DNA from: Ceratodon purpureus
Taxonomy: Eukaryota; Streptophyta; Bryopsida; Pseudoditrichales; Ditrichaceae
Direction of reading: 5' to 3'
Length of the DNA: 64,000 nt
NCBI GenBank assembly: GCA_014871385.1
Contig: CM026426.1
Span: forward strand, 94,346,238-94,410,237
The translations under genes were made by a program, and so were the position numbers. The notes beneath the pieces are model-generated. The model had not been told where the DNA came from. It saw nothing but the letters and a program-made list of their open reading frames with translations, and did no database searches. Shown one piece after another: positions 10,545 through 23,300 of the stretch (its first letter is position 1; each line of letters starts with the position of its first letter).

Positions 10545-13500
10545 ATGGGGATGATCTGTCTGTATGCCCAAGGTATGGGAATCCCTCTTAGGTTTCACGT
10601 AGATGACAATGGTCTAGCTACAGTCTCCTCTCTTCGCTTGAGTCTCAGATTCCATTTCCGTGAGGATTCCATTAGTATAGAGGAGGAGATCTTTGATGAT
10701 GATACTGCCGAGGTTACCCACACCCTCGGCCATCCTTCACTAAGAGATGAGAATAATATGTTGCAGTGGAGACTCTTCCGTGGTTCCTATAGAGTCTACG
10801 GTCTTACTGATTCTCTGATGGCTGCATCCACTGAGATCCTCACCCCCCGTCGCTCTTCTACTTGCACAATTCAAACTCCCTTACCTCGTGATGTCAAGGT
10901 CAAAGTCGAGCCTGGTACCGAGACTTCAGATGTAGAGAAACCTCCTCCTCCGTCCGTCATAACTCTCTCTTCTGATGACGAAGTCAGTCTCGTCAAGTTG
11001 GTGCATAAGGTCCAGGCTGATGCTCCTCCTTCCAATGTGTCTCCTCCATTATCCCAAGTCACAGTTAGCATTGTTCCGCTCCTTCAACAGCTTGCAAAGG
11101 CGCGTGGGTCAAAAAATATTTTGAAGAAGATAGACTATTCCGCTATTAGACACGAGAGAGTTGAGTACTTGCCTGCGTTTGTTTGATGGTCCGGTTCTTT
11201 TTGAGTTGCCTCCAATTGCTGCAGGATCTTCTAAGCTCGCCACCAAGTGAATGCAGGGAATGGACAAACGAGACGACGGACACTTGTGGACCAAGACCAT
11301 CACAACAAACATCAAAAACGACTTCGGACTCTCTTTTTGAAGTTCTACCTGCGTTGGATGGCTGCGCTGTAGCAACAAGGAGTGCGACTTCCTCAAGCGT
11401 GTTCCCAAGATCTTCGAGGTTAACGAGACTGAGTTTGAAGTGTGTACCCTTCAAGCGTTTCTCATGGATCGGCCTCCTCCATCTGATTCCACGCTAGTGT
11501 GCAAGGTATGTAAAGAACCTCCATCATGTGTAGCTACATGCGAGGCTAAGATTTATTACGTAGTGGGCAAAGCGAATCAGACTAGAACTTGTATTCACAT
11601 AGGAACACATGATCATCCAGTGAAAGTAGGAGAATACAGAGACTCTAAAGTAGAGATTAGTAGCTTAATAGAGGAGCAGGTAGAGATGAATAACAAAGCA
11701 ACGAAGAGCGCCGTTGTCTAAGAGGCGAGCAAAGACATGGCGTCACCAAACATCCGCAACAAAGTCGCAACCTTCTAAAAAATCAGAAGGTACGGAATCA
11801 TGGACGGTATCACCAAGCTCCGTGGAAATAGTCTCTGGGCGTATGTTTAGGAGATTAGGTTTCCTGGTCAGGGAGCTATGTGTGACAAAGTCTTCGTCTT
11901 CAAGATGTCGGAGGTCGGGCCGAGAAGTGGTGTCGACTTAGTCAGCCAAATGCAAGCTGGTGGAGATTTAGAGAACGCATGGATCATGTTCGACCATGTA
12001 AAACGCGTGAAAGATTGGTCGACGATGGCGTGCCATGTGTACGATGCCACCTACTGCCGCGTGATGACAATCGCCACTTGCGACATGCAGTCGGAGGACA
12101 CGGAGGCTCAGCTCGTCTTCTGGAAAAACCTGAACCTGGTCATGGAGATCAATGGCGTTGCAGCGCCGAACTTCAAGGGATTCATGGCGGATAACGCACA
12201 GGCGAATTGGAATGCAGTGCGAATCCTTTACGGCAATGGCAACAAAGAGGACCCAATGGAGGACCGGGAGAGGTCGTGCTTGTTCCACTGGACTCAGAAC
12301 ATGGTGGCGTACACGCAGAAGCACTTCCTCGAAGAACTCTGGGAACAGCACAAGAAGATGTGTACTCAGTACAAGAATGCGACCAGCATGGCAGAGGCGG
12401 AAACTCTGTACCACGCGTTGCGAGCATGGTGGGCATCCACCGGGGTCGTCGGCGAGAGCGGACTCATCAAACTCGATCAGTAACTGTCGTTCTGGCACCA
12501 CCGCTTCTGCTAGTGGGGGGAATTCATGACCACGGTATGATGTCTGCACTCTGTTTAAATGTTTTTCATACTGGTTTCCTAGCCCTAATATACAAAACTC
12601 TAATCGGTGAATCTAACGGCACCTACTGTCTGAACTGCAGAAATTCACGGAAGAAGAACTCACCGAGATGCCGACCTGTAACCTCGCCAAAACAATTCAT
12701 AACAAGTGGCTCCAAGCTTCAGGAAACAACGGAAACGACCTCTACGTTGCTACCGTGGACGATTTCGTTCGAGCTTTTCTACAGGTTGTTAACTACTACC
12801 AGTTCCTCAAAGGTGACGTTGGCGGTACAAGACCATCAAAGAAGGAACTGAGACTCCGGATGGCGGAATGCAGGGCGAAAAAAACAGGATATCCTACACT
12901 GCTCGAAGACCCCATGCTCGATATGCCAGGAGCGGATGAGTTCTGCACCCGTCAGCCTATCATGCCTGGAGCAAAAGTGTTTGGTTCACAGAAGCGAAAA
13001 GCCGACGTCCCCATCGGAGCTGACGAAGAGTCCCATCGCCCGGACAAGACAAACTTTTCTCGCCCAAGAGCCCAAGACGTGCCGTCAGGGCTCGCCCTAT
13101 GCAGATGCACGTCATTGTGGAAGACGACTCCAAACACGACACCGAGGTAGAAGGTACCCAATCTCCTGCCCAGGAAAACAATTCCCTTTTACCTTCACCT
13201 CTGAACAAGGGCAGCATTTGCCATGTCAACGCAGTTGAAGAAACCAAGGTCGAAGTGAAGGACTGGCACATTTCGAGACTTCACAAACTTTCTGCGAAGT
13301 GCTGCTGGGCCCACAGAGCTGAAACGAAAAAGAAGTGCACTGAGAGAATTGTCAGGGGGCCCCATTGCACAGCTGCACCAACCTACACTGGGCTTTGGAC
13401 TAACTATCGCAGGAACACAGGTGAGAAGACAAAGTTCTTCTTCTGCTACGACGATATTGAGCGCTGCGTGAAAGGCTCTAAGCGCAAGTGGGTAGCACAC

Positions 13501-14124
13501 TACTCGAAAGACCAGGAATTCTCCTCCATTCCAGAGGTCTGGCCAGTGAAACTAGGTACTAACCTAAAACTCACTGAGATTCTTGCCCTCGAAGCAGCAG
13601 ACTTTCAACTTCCGCCGGTCTCCCCAAGACGCCTCTTCTCCTCTGCCCCGCCCCCTACAAATCCCAGCTCGGTGCCAGTCGCTGCAGACGGTGATAGCAA
13701 CCCAGGCAAGAGAGACAGCAAAATGGTGAAGCGCACTGCCACTCGTCCCAATCCGGCTTAGCACCCCTCCATGGACTCCTCCGAGTCTCTCAAAGCGCGC
13801 CTCCGTTCCGTCACCATGATACCTGAGCCCGGCCACGGTTGCATCATTGGACTGGATTCGGGCATCGTTCCACACATCACACGGTATCAGATTACCATCA
13901 GTTCTTACCCTGGTTGCACTTGCGCAGCATTTAAAAAGACGATGACTACGTTCCGAGGCAGGACTCAATTCACGTATTGTAAACACCTATACTACATACT
14001 CTTGAAGGTCTGCAACCGTCATCCCAAAGTCGAGCTTTTCATCCATGCGCCAACCTTCAGCTTCAACGAGGTCAAGCTACTCCTAGAGAGTGGAATCTTG
14101 CGTCACCCCTTGGCGAAGAAGTAG
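10545..14124 (+). pseudogene. MULE transposase copy 2 (MULE2), SWIM type
   Basis: This copy parallels the better one at 57109–60834. The start is at 10545 or an upstream ATG at 10464; the N-terminus reads LYAQGMGIPL and has a SUMO-interacting-like VITLSSDDE. Exon 1 frameshifts near 11170 and then passes through several frames. It lacks about 30 codons present in copy 3: the junction at GCGAGCAAAGACATGG fits deletion between two GCAAG repeats. The MULE core (FDHVKRV, FKGFMADNAQANWNAVR) is readable at 11878–12483. A 106 bp intron at 12535–12640 has GT–AG ends. Exon 2 shifts frame near 13090 and has TAG at 13759–13761 where copy 3 has CAG. The SWIM finger (CTCAAF…CKHLYY) is at about 13915–13995. 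Confidence 0.88.
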
Positions 14125-14204
14125 GTAGCCCTCCTACTTTAGAACTGCCATTTCCACAATGGCCATCGATCACATACTGAATGATTTTAGTAATATCCCA
14201 TGTA

Positions 14205-14943
14205 GGGGGAGAGCACAATAAAGTGGACCACAAAGTGCAAAATGTGACCGCTAACAAGTGAATATGAAGTGTGCTGTTTTTGAAGGCTCAAAGCCGATTT
14301 TGAGCATTTTGGTGTAGTTTTTGAGCATTTTAGTCACTTTCTAAGGTGTCATAAGGTATCTTACACACATCTTCATAAACAGAACATCCTCAATTGAAAC
14401 TAAATTTGACCACTAGTTCAAAATCATGAAAATGAACTTTTCCAAAGTCTTGATTTCTTCATTTGGGGCCCTCTATTGTCTTTAGATGATGTTTTTTCAA
14501 ATTTAAAAAACAATGTTCGGTGAAAAAAAAGTAACAAAAAGTATCGCGGAAAAGACCCTCTTAAAAAGCATCCTTGCGATACTTTTGGAACCCTAAATCA
14601 ATCAATGAGTATATGAATTGACTATTTTAGAATACCTCTTAAACATACGGAGGGCCCCGCGAAATTAAAAGTGATTTTGGACAAAACCCTAAACAGTTAT
14701 GTTCACTTTTCCAAATGAGTCAGTTCACTTTGTCCGAGTTCGACGTCTCCGTTTTCCATGGTAAACTCAATGTCTTCTCCCGCAACTTTGGGAAGTTGAA
14801 GTCCATCAAGTCTACTATTCGTATCCCAAACTTAATCATGCATCGACATAACGTAGATCCCACTTTCTCTAGTGTTTACTGAAGGGGCTGAAATTGGTGA
14901 AAAGATAAGCACTTTTTTGGTCCACTTTATTGTGCTTCCCCCC
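14205..14943. mobile_element. 739 bp non-autonomous element with ~34 bp TIRs and TGTA duplication
   Basis: The left end reads GGGGGAGAGCACAATAAAGT and the right end, reverse-complemented, GGGGGGAAGCACAATAAAGT; similarity continues through GGACCA for about 34 bp. TGTA flanks both sides (14201–14204 and 14944–14947). The paralogous site in MULE3 (near 60930) has a single TGTA followed by similar sequence, so it serves as an empty site. There is no coding capacity. The superfamily is uncertain because a 4-bp duplication with G-rich TIRs does not fit hAT or MULE. Confidence 0.85.
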
Positions 14944-15181
14944 TGTACTAAGTCAGCAATACATAATTTGTATTGACTTTTTCATTATAAAGGCTTTGTT
15001 GTTCACATTGATTGCATTCTATTTCAATACATTCTATCTTGAACAAGTGCACTATATACCTCGTATCCCCTGACATGTACCCTTTATTACAACAAACATA
15101 TACTTGTTATTAGATGTCCTAATCTTCGAACCTAACACGTTTAGGGTTGCCCACTATTCTATCAGCAGGACTGCCAGCCTC

Positions 15182-15571
15182 TCACTGTACTACAGGACAA
15201 ACTACATTCGCGTTCACTTTCGTTCCCACACTTGGCAAGTAACCTTGGTATGAACGTTTCAGCAATGGCCCACCTCCCCGCCTCCGATTCACTGATTCCC
15301 TGGAATAGGTTCCCCTTGGAATCTTTCCTACCTTTGAGTATGCATGTGGTTGCAAAGGCACATCTGCGTCCTCCTCCAGCACTATGATATCATCCGAATT
15401 TCCTGAACGTGGAGGGTCAGCTCTTACATCCGGTTGTACGTCAACATCCGTTGTCAAAGGACGCCCTTGGCTGTTGGCCATCACCTCTTCTTCGTCCTCC
15501 ACCTCAACATATGGTTGAAATGGACAAACATCGTCAGCAAGTGAAACAACAATATCTCTGACGTCTTCCAT
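15182..15571 (-). CDS. MULE2 convergent small acidic gene (129 aa)
   Basis: A single open frame from ATG at 15571 encodes MEDVRDIVVSLADDVCPFQP, an acidic middle, a DDIIVLEEDAD stretch that fits a SUMO-interacting motif, and a conserved HAYSKVGKIPRGTYSRE block. The paralogue at 61137–61592 keeps all these elements and the same convergent position 3' of a MULE transposase. The arrangement recalls maize MuDR, where mudrA (transposase) and mudrB (unknown function) are convergent; I see no sequence evidence of homology to mudrB. Between-copy conservation in such decayed surroundings suggests a real gene. Confidence 0.65.
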   Translation of the reverse strand: MEDVRDIVVSLADDVCPFQPYVEVEDEEEVMANSQGRPLTTDVDVQPDVRADPPRSGNSDDIIVLEEDADVPLQPHAYSKVGKIPRGTYSRESVNRRRGGGPLLKRSYQGYLPSVGTKVNANVVCPVVQ

Positions 15572-15773
15572 AACCGCTGTCGCGCACTATAGAAAAGAGC
15601 TTCACAAAACACCAACACAGAAGAGGAAAAGACATTCCATAATCTTATCTTAAATATCGTTGAAGAAGATGCTTGGCGCCCTTGAAAATCGGCTTTTCAT
15701 TCATTTAAAAGTTGTCATCCTCCTAAACTGAATGGAAAAGGATGAGGGTTGAGAAGAAGTCATTTAGCATTTG

Positions 15774-15805
<32 letters not shown>

Positions 15806-16208
15806 AATTATAAAAGAAAAAAAAAAAAAAAAAACATTTATAAAAATTGAAATTGAAAAAATAAAAGTAAATAAAAGAAAAAATAAATATTAAGGTTGAA
15901 AATATTATAAAGGAGATTAAGAAAATGAAAGAGAAAATTCAATGAAAGGACTCTTTTGACTCCTTTAACAAGATAGATAGAATAAAGGAAGTTAATAATA
16001 AATACAAGACAATTATAAAAAATAAAAAAAATAAAAAAAGTTGAAAGGTATGTAGACCATGGCGGACGATTTCTAGCAATGTTAAGAAAATGTTACGATA
16101 TTAAATGTGACTTGATCCCAATACATTTTAAGCAGTAATTTGCATATAAATAAGAGGAGATAAGGGGAATTAATGTATGCCTGAACTAGTTAGAAGGAGC
16201 TGGAGCAT
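15572..16208. other. A-rich spacer of MULE2 with hAT1 target site
   Basis: It contains long A-runs at 15779–15835 and A-rich sequence to about 16060, with no gene. The last eight bases (16201–16208, TGGAGCAT) are the left copy of the hAT1 target duplication. Confidence 0.7.
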
Positions 16209-16605
16209 CAGGGTTGTCACGGTCGTCTGGGACGCTCGGGACGTGGGGACGTCCGCGGACGTCCGCCAGCGCCAAGGGACGTCCTGTGACTTAGAAAAAA
16301 AAAATCACCCGCATAGGTTTCACCCCGGGGTGAAACCACATCTTCTACGCGGCGGAGGGGTTGCGGGGGAGGGTGCGGCCGTCGCCGCGGAGCGGGGGGG
16401 GGCCGTCGGACGCGTCGGGAAGGGGCCGTCCCCGGCGACGGCCCCTTGCCGTCGCCGCGGAGGGGGGGGCCGTCCCCGGCGACGGCCCCTTGCCGTCGCC
16501 GCGGTGGGGGGGGCCGTCCCCGGTGACGGCCCCTTCGACGGCCGTGACAGTCCATGATCGGACGGCCCCTCGTTGACTTACGGCCTCGGCGGCCGTCCTC
16601 CGTTG
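16209..16605. repeat. hAT1 left subterminal GC-rich block
   Basis: After CAGGGTTGT come GGACGTCC motifs (16238–16275), then about 300 bp of GGCCGTC(C)CCGGCGACGGCCCC repeats. The block ends shortly before a TATA box for the transposase gene. Long frames across it are compositional artefacts. Confidence 0.8.
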
Positions 16606-16643
16606 TTTTTTAGGGCTTACCCCTTGGCATTTCATGGAATGAG

Positions 16644-16650
16644 TATAAAA
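16644..16650 (+). promoter_or_regulatory. TATA box of hAT1 transposase
   Basis: TATAAAA lies about 40 bp after the GC-rich block and about 210 bp before the chosen ATG at 16856. Other hAT1 and hAT2 genes show the same block-then-TATA order. Confidence 0.6.
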
Positions 16651-16855
16651 GACCCCTCCTGAAAGTTGCCATTACACTTCTGAATTGTACTCCATGTGCT
16701 ACTAGTTGCACTAATATACGTGTGTATCTGTTGCATGGTGAACGGCGGCGTTTAGAAGTGTGTTGAATTGGAGCTTCTTCGGAGGCTCTAGTTCTCTTGA
16801 GGACGTGGTACCCCGATTTTTTGAAGTTTTTCCGGTCGATCTATCAAGTGCACCA

Positions 16856-19841
16856 ATGGCGTCTAAAAGTTACTCCCCATGGTATACCGAAGTCCATATG
16901 ATCGATGGGGAGAAGAAGAAGACTGAGATGGTTCAATGTATGCTATGCAAGAACACTTTCGCAAAGAGGATTGAGCGGATGCTCAGTCATTTCGGCTATG
17001 ACAAAGTTCTAGGGCTACGGACTAGTGGAGTAGGTCGTTGCACTAATTTGTCACCCGCTATACTGTCCTTGTTCAAGAATTGCGGTGGCAAATTCCCTAA
17101 CGACTCCAGAATATTCATGTCGGAGCAGAGTACTTCCCCCGTGACTCGTGGCAATATATCCCCGAGAGTGAACACTCCCATGGATGTGGACTCATGCGCT
17201 GGATCCCGGGTTTCTACTCCGAAGAATGAACCCGTTTTATTTGGTGAGGGTGTACCTTTCATTTCCACTTTTCCGGGGGAAGGTAGTGGATCGTTTCCTC
17301 CTTTGAAGGCAAAGAGGCAATCTACCCTTCAAGAGGGCTTCGAAGAGACTCAGAGGCGGGAATGCGACAAAGCATGGGCCACATGTTTTTACGAGAACAG
17401 TATCTCGTTTAACGTGGCTCGGAGTGCCTCTTTCAAGGACGCGGTGTTGAAGACGTCCAACATGAAGAGATCATACACACCTCCATCTTACCACCATCTC
17501 CGAACAAATTTACTAGCCCAAGCAAGGACTGATTTGGAGACTTCCTTGAATGATAGGATTTTTTCAAGTGTTAGGAAGTACGGGGGAACGTTGGCCCTGG
17601 ATGGGTGGACTACTGTAAGCAGTCGCCCTCTAATAAACGCAATGCTGGTATCTCCAGCTGGTGAGTTATTCTTGGGAGCCGTTGACACGAGTGGGAAAGA
17701 GAAGGATGCCGTTTTCGTAGCGACCGTCATTGAGAAGTTTATCCAACAAGTTGGAGAACAGAACATCATTCAAGTATGCTACGATAATGCTCCGGTGATG
17801 CTTAATGCTGGAAAGTTGGTCCAAGCACTCTATCCATCCATATTTGTCCAAGGATGTGCTGCCCAGGCGATGGACCTTTTGTTGGAGGATTGGAGTAAGA
17901 TGAAGTGGGTGAAGGAGCTCCTAGATCGGGCTAAGAACTTGGTTAAGTTCATAAAGATAAGGCAAATGCCACTCTCGGTATTTCGAAAGCACGAGGCAAA
18001 ACTTAGCTTGCTGATGCCTGGTCAGACTAGGTTTGCATCGCACTACATTATGATTTCGCGTCTATTGAAGGTTTGAGGAGCATTGGAGCAGAGCGTTGTG
18101 GATCCTGACTGGAGAAACTACGAAACAAAGAAGACCTTATCTGCCCGTGACAAAGCGAAGATCTCACGCGATGTTAAGAGGGTTGTCTTGGATGACGTTT
18201 TCTGGGAGCAATGTGCAAACTTCAAGTGGATGACGAGTCCCGTTGTATATGCCCTACGAGAGTTTGATGCGAAGGAATCGGCATTGGGTAAAGCCTACGT
18301 CGTTCTCCGCACCCTTGAGAAGCATGTTCTCTCTTTACGCCATGAGCCCTTCAAACTAGACTCTGACAATGCTGATTTCTGCGAGGACTCATTTTACGAG
18401 CGTAAAGCCATGATTAAATCACCCTTACAGTGTGCTGCTGCGCTTCTAAACCCTTATCTTATTGACGATGAGGACCTTCGCAATGATACTGATGCAATGG
18501 CATCGGCGAAGGAGGTCTTGTTGTCGATGGCTCCTCCGACACTGAAGGAAGTGGTCATAGAAGAGTTCTTTGCATTTCGTGAAGCTTATCCTCCGTTTCG
18601 TGACATACGTGACTCCTCTAAGTCACAACTGCCGCCTTCTGGTTGGTGGGATATATACGGATCCGCTGGTAAATTCATTTCCCCAATTGCAAAAAGGATT
18701 TAAGCTCAGCCCCTGTCTTCTTCTTCATGCGAGCGGAATTGGAGTAGCTACTCCTTTGTCCACGACAGGAAGCGAAACCGTTTACTTCCGGAGAGGGCTA
18801 ATGACCTCGTGTTTGTGTATACAAATTCCAAGATAATTTCCCAGTCCAAGTTGAGTGCCTTAGGCAGGTTCTACGGGGAGTTGGAGGGGAAGGAGGATCC
18901 GAAGACCGTGGAAACCGGGGACGTTGACTACTCTAGTGAGTCTGATGTTGATCTACCCTTCGATGATCTATCAATTGACCCCCCCCATCGAGGCCCCAGT
19001 CGACGACCTCGAGGTGTCTCCGAAAGGAAAATCCCGTTGTTCTCCTGCGCCAATGGAGCGTGCTTTCGAGTATGATGATGTCGAAGAAGAAGGTACCAAC
19101 GACGAGGATACGATTCCTTTTGCTTCTCTTCTGAATGGAGACGGTTTACTAAACAGTGATAAGATTCTGCGGGGAGGATCATCTCATACTACCGTGGGTT
19201 TGGTTGTACCAAAGAAAGAGGGAGACCCCACCATTGATACTTCTAAGGTTGTTTCTCCAAACTTCAACCGCCTGAAGGACGATATGGTTCCACCCACTAC
19301 AAAGGAGGATGTGCCCGTACCCGTATCGGGTGCATCTCGGACATTGTTTGGAACTGCAAAGACTAGGGTCCAAGTTGGTGGGTTCGAATCGTCCACGAGG
19401 TTGGTTGAGTTGTCTAAAAAAATGAAGGCAGATGCTAAGGCTGCTGAAGTAGCGGAGAAATGTAGGAAGAGATTGGTCCGAACCCGACAAGCGGACCCGG
19501 GCATCCTCTCTACTGATGACGGACTTCCAATTGGGCATCTCTTTGGGCCGAAGTTGGCTTTGGGAAAACCGGACATATTTCCTGAGAAACCCCCTGCTAG
19601 AGCCACGTCCAAGCGAAAGGCTGTAGACAAGACTCAGAAGGTGTTGGCTTTCAATCCTGGGAGGCCAAAAACTCCTTTGGATGACCCGAATGGCCCAAAG
19701 AAATTCCTGAACCCATTCGAGTCAAAGAAGAAGACTAAGGCGAGGGTGAAGAAGGTACGCGAGAGCGATGGCGATGACGAATACGATTCTTCTGGTCCTA
19801 GTGGGGCCGAAGTGAAAGACGACAGCGATTATGTGGCCTGA
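16856..19841 (+). pseudogene. hAT1 transposase (BED finger, DUF659, hAT dimerisation, acidic tail)
   Basis: The chosen ATG has context ACCAATGG and starts MASKSYSPWYTEV. Features in order are: a BED-like finger (CMLC…RMLSHF), a low-complexity linker, and a DUF659-type core with YTPPSYHHLRTNLL and LALDGW. QVCYDNAP and GCAAQAMDLLLEDW follow, then the C-terminal hAT dimerisation motif SSSCERNWSSYSFVH near 18720–18770. A tail of about 330 residues comes last, rich in Lys clusters and ending in acidic residues at 19841. Three defects break it: TGA at 18074–18076 (Arg in the hAT2 alignment), TAA at 18701–18703, and a frameshift at an eight-C run near 18979–18986. The hAT2 copy has CAAH where this copy has CAAQ. 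Confidence 0.9.
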
Positions 19842-20303
19842 TTGGGCACGATAGATAGAAGGCGGCATTTCCAGTGCACCACCCTAGAATGCCACTCTTT
19901 TATGAATGTCCATTTCTAGAAACCATTATCATATTATATCTCATTTAAGCGGTGGTGCTTGCCTCTTCAATATTGTCCTCCACGTTGTGTACTTATTTTT
20001 ACTTTGATTGTACTTCTCGCAATTTCTTTCTCGTAATGAATGTACAAAATCTACATATGAAGTTCGATGCATCTAAGTACTAACAATTCTTTCAACACAA
20101 ATGCAACTCCGAGAAAACATAAATGAAATTGTATTAAAACCAGAGGTAATTTTTGCAAGTACATATAGAAGTAGTGTAAAGTCCATACACCCGGCTCCGC
20201 AACCAATATATATATATATACTGCTCTAAATACGACTATCACCCAGTGTATTGTCACATTAACCGTAGTAATGCGGGTACCATATCCAACGTAAATACTC
20301 TAC
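19842..20303. other. Convergent 3' spacer in hAT1
   Basis: AT-rich DNA between the convergent transposase and RING genes, with a short TA run at 20207–20220. It probably holds both 3' ends; no gene seen. Confidence 0.5.
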
Positions 20304-23300
20304 TCAATGTCCATTGTTTGCATTTGACCTCCGAGTTTGGCGTCGCTGGCTTGGATATGTAATCGTACCCCCAGATCGATATTCTTCTTCCACGCGATCC
20401 AAAGAACGACGATTATCTTCCCCCCATTCGGGATCATCTTCATAAGGGTTGTCTCGATTGTGCTTCTTGGAATTCTTCCCGTTCCACAACTCCTTTGCCT
20501 TCTCAATCTTGGCTACTGTTTCTTGCACAATCTTCTCAATCCTAGTGCGTGACCAACGAGAGGAATTATCCTCCGCACGAAGTGCCCTCCTCCAGTCGTT
20601 AACTATTTTCTGAAGAGCATCGTTAGACTTCTTAATGATCACCCAGTAGTCTAGGTCCGAATATTTGAAGGATTCCTCTGTAAAAGTGCGACGATGCTGA
20701 ATGGCTTCTTCTAGTTTGGCCAATACAAGAGCCCTCCCAATCGGGGTTCTGTCATACATCTTGTACTCATCAAGTTGGTCATAGTCCCGTTCTACTTCTC
20801 TTCTCTTACCGTCGGCATCTACCACAACTTCCGGTTTTGGAAACCGGAAGAAGCGATTGCCATGTATACTCCAATGTCCACCGAAGTTCTTACAAAAAAA
20901 TTCTCGGTCCTTGGCATCCGGAATTTCACGTGCCCTCATCTCCACCTCATAGTCGTGTGTCATCCATGAAAGATCGTCCATTCCGGCATCGTTAGCCGTA
21001 GATAGTTGGTGAGTCATTGTCTCCGGGTTCCAAGCCAGTGATTTGCCCCAATCATAATAATTCAGCTCTTTCTTAGGTAGTTGGTCTAGTGGTAAATTCC
21101 ACCGATCAAACTCATGCCCAGGCGGCATCACGTGTTGTAGTCCCAGCATCTCGTAAAAACGTGAACTAATTGGGGAGCGACACATAACACACTGTTTGTT
21201 GTTTAAAGCAGCCTTCGCGATGCACGTTATGTGGAACTTGTGATTACAATTTTCCATCTCAAAGGCCCCTTCCGGCCCAAAATATTGTTGACAGATGGGA
21301 CACGTTTCCTTCGAATATTCCTCCGACGGTTTGCGGGTATGGATAACCACACGTTTCGATTCATCCAAATGAGATGATAGTACATCGTACGGCATCCACC
21401 CCTCCTCGACCTCTAGCGCCCAGTCAATGACCCCTTCTTTATTTTTGGAACTATGTAATGTGCGCTCCATCATTTCTCCTACATCGCGCCATATCGTGAT
21501 TTTTGTAGCATTCTCGCCGCCCTTGGCTGCTGCCTCGTTATACTTCTGTAAAGATGATTGGATAGCTTCTTCAACATCCATAGAAGTAATTGCACATTTC
21601 TTCATATCCTGTTGTGCTCTAGAGACTATTGTCTCCTTATCTCGTAGTTTGTGGACCCAACCAAGCCATGATAATGCCATTGTGGAAGATGGTGTATCAT
21701 CTACCATCTTTATGGTGGTCTTCAGCCTTTCCAGTTCCGTACGGGCCTCGTCTCTTTCCCTTCTAGCCACCTCCAAATCCCGTAAAAGAATGTCTAATTC
21801 TATTGAATCATCCATTGGCCCTTTTCCTCTATCCTCATGTCCTGGTGTTGCTTGGCTAGAGCCAATGTCCAATGGAACTGGACCAGATGTCATTTTAGAC
21901 TTCTGAGACGCAGTCCCTTGTGTGGCCCCATCTCCACTTTTATTTGAAAATTTAGAAAGGCCAAGGTCATCGGAATCCTCACCATCGCTCAGTACTTCAA
22001 TGATACGATCCTTTCCTTCCACCTTCACCACTTCCTTCTTCACCGTAGGCTTCACTTCTTTTGTTTTGTTTTTCTCCTTCTCTACCGGGTGGTAGATTTT
22101 GCACTCTTCCAATTGTGCATAAAAATTCATCTTCACATGGTCCAACCTTCTTGTCAAACTCTTGATTTGTTCCGTTGCATCCATTAAATCCTTACTCAGG
22201 GCCACGTTCTCTTCGCCTAACTTCACACGGTCTTCCAGAAGAGGCTTAATGGAAGATGCCAAAGTCTCAAAGCCGAGGGCACCCTGTATCATGCCCGGAG
22301 TGATAGTTCCAAATGCATGAGCCATATTTATGAGATCTGGTGCCATTGCGCCTACTACGGAAGCCCCTTCTTTCAGGGTGTGTGCAATCTTCAACACATT
22401 ATGAATTTGTTGCACTTCCTCCGTGGTTTTTCCTGCATCGTCTCCCTCTGTGGTATTCTCTAAGCCCCCACGCTGTTCATCAGAGGACACCTCCGTCCAT
22501 TTGATGCTAAAATCTAGTAACTCCTTCAATGATTCGTTGTTTGGCATCGACTTCACCAGCTCCATAATCTCCGAAATGGAATGAACTGCATCCTTTGTGC
22601 TATCCTCTTCGGTAGGCACTTGTACTATTGCCAAGGAACTTGGACCATCATCCACTGAACGAGGGTTGGAGCATCCGGCTTCCGCAGCCGTAAGATGTGT
22701 TGAGCAGTCATTGTCCACCTCCACTTCCACCTCATCTACGGCTGCCTTGCCCTTTGTATCGTTGGAAGATTTCACCGTGATTCCCAGGTCTGCTCTAGGA
22801 ATAGTAGGGACATTAGTTTCTGTGGCAACGGCGAACATCGTAGCGATCACATTGGCAATGGCAACGGGCTTCTTTTCCTCTGGACGATGCGGAGTTTCAT
22901 TCTGTAATTTTTTTACTTCATTCTTTGGAAAGCTCTTTAGATGTGGCCACTGCCGCTCTCGGAACTCCGCTACAACCTTCTCTGCTTGCAAAGGATCGAT
23001 GAGATATAAATCCGGAATGTCTCTTACCATCCATCCAATTTGCAACGGCCTGTCTTTCGTAGTGGGGTACGTACACCAACTAATCTTCCGTTCAATATTA
23101 GCTCCGCATATACCATACTGCAAATGGTATAATTGAAATGGCCTTTGCTGGGCTTCCGTTGCCCAAACATAGTAGTCCAGACTTCATATGCCCGATGCAA
23201 GAAATGGTCATCCATGCATGACCAGGGCTTGCAAATAAAAGTCCGTGTGTTCATCTCGTGTTCTTCTCGGGGCCACAACTTGTCAATGTGATACATCTTC

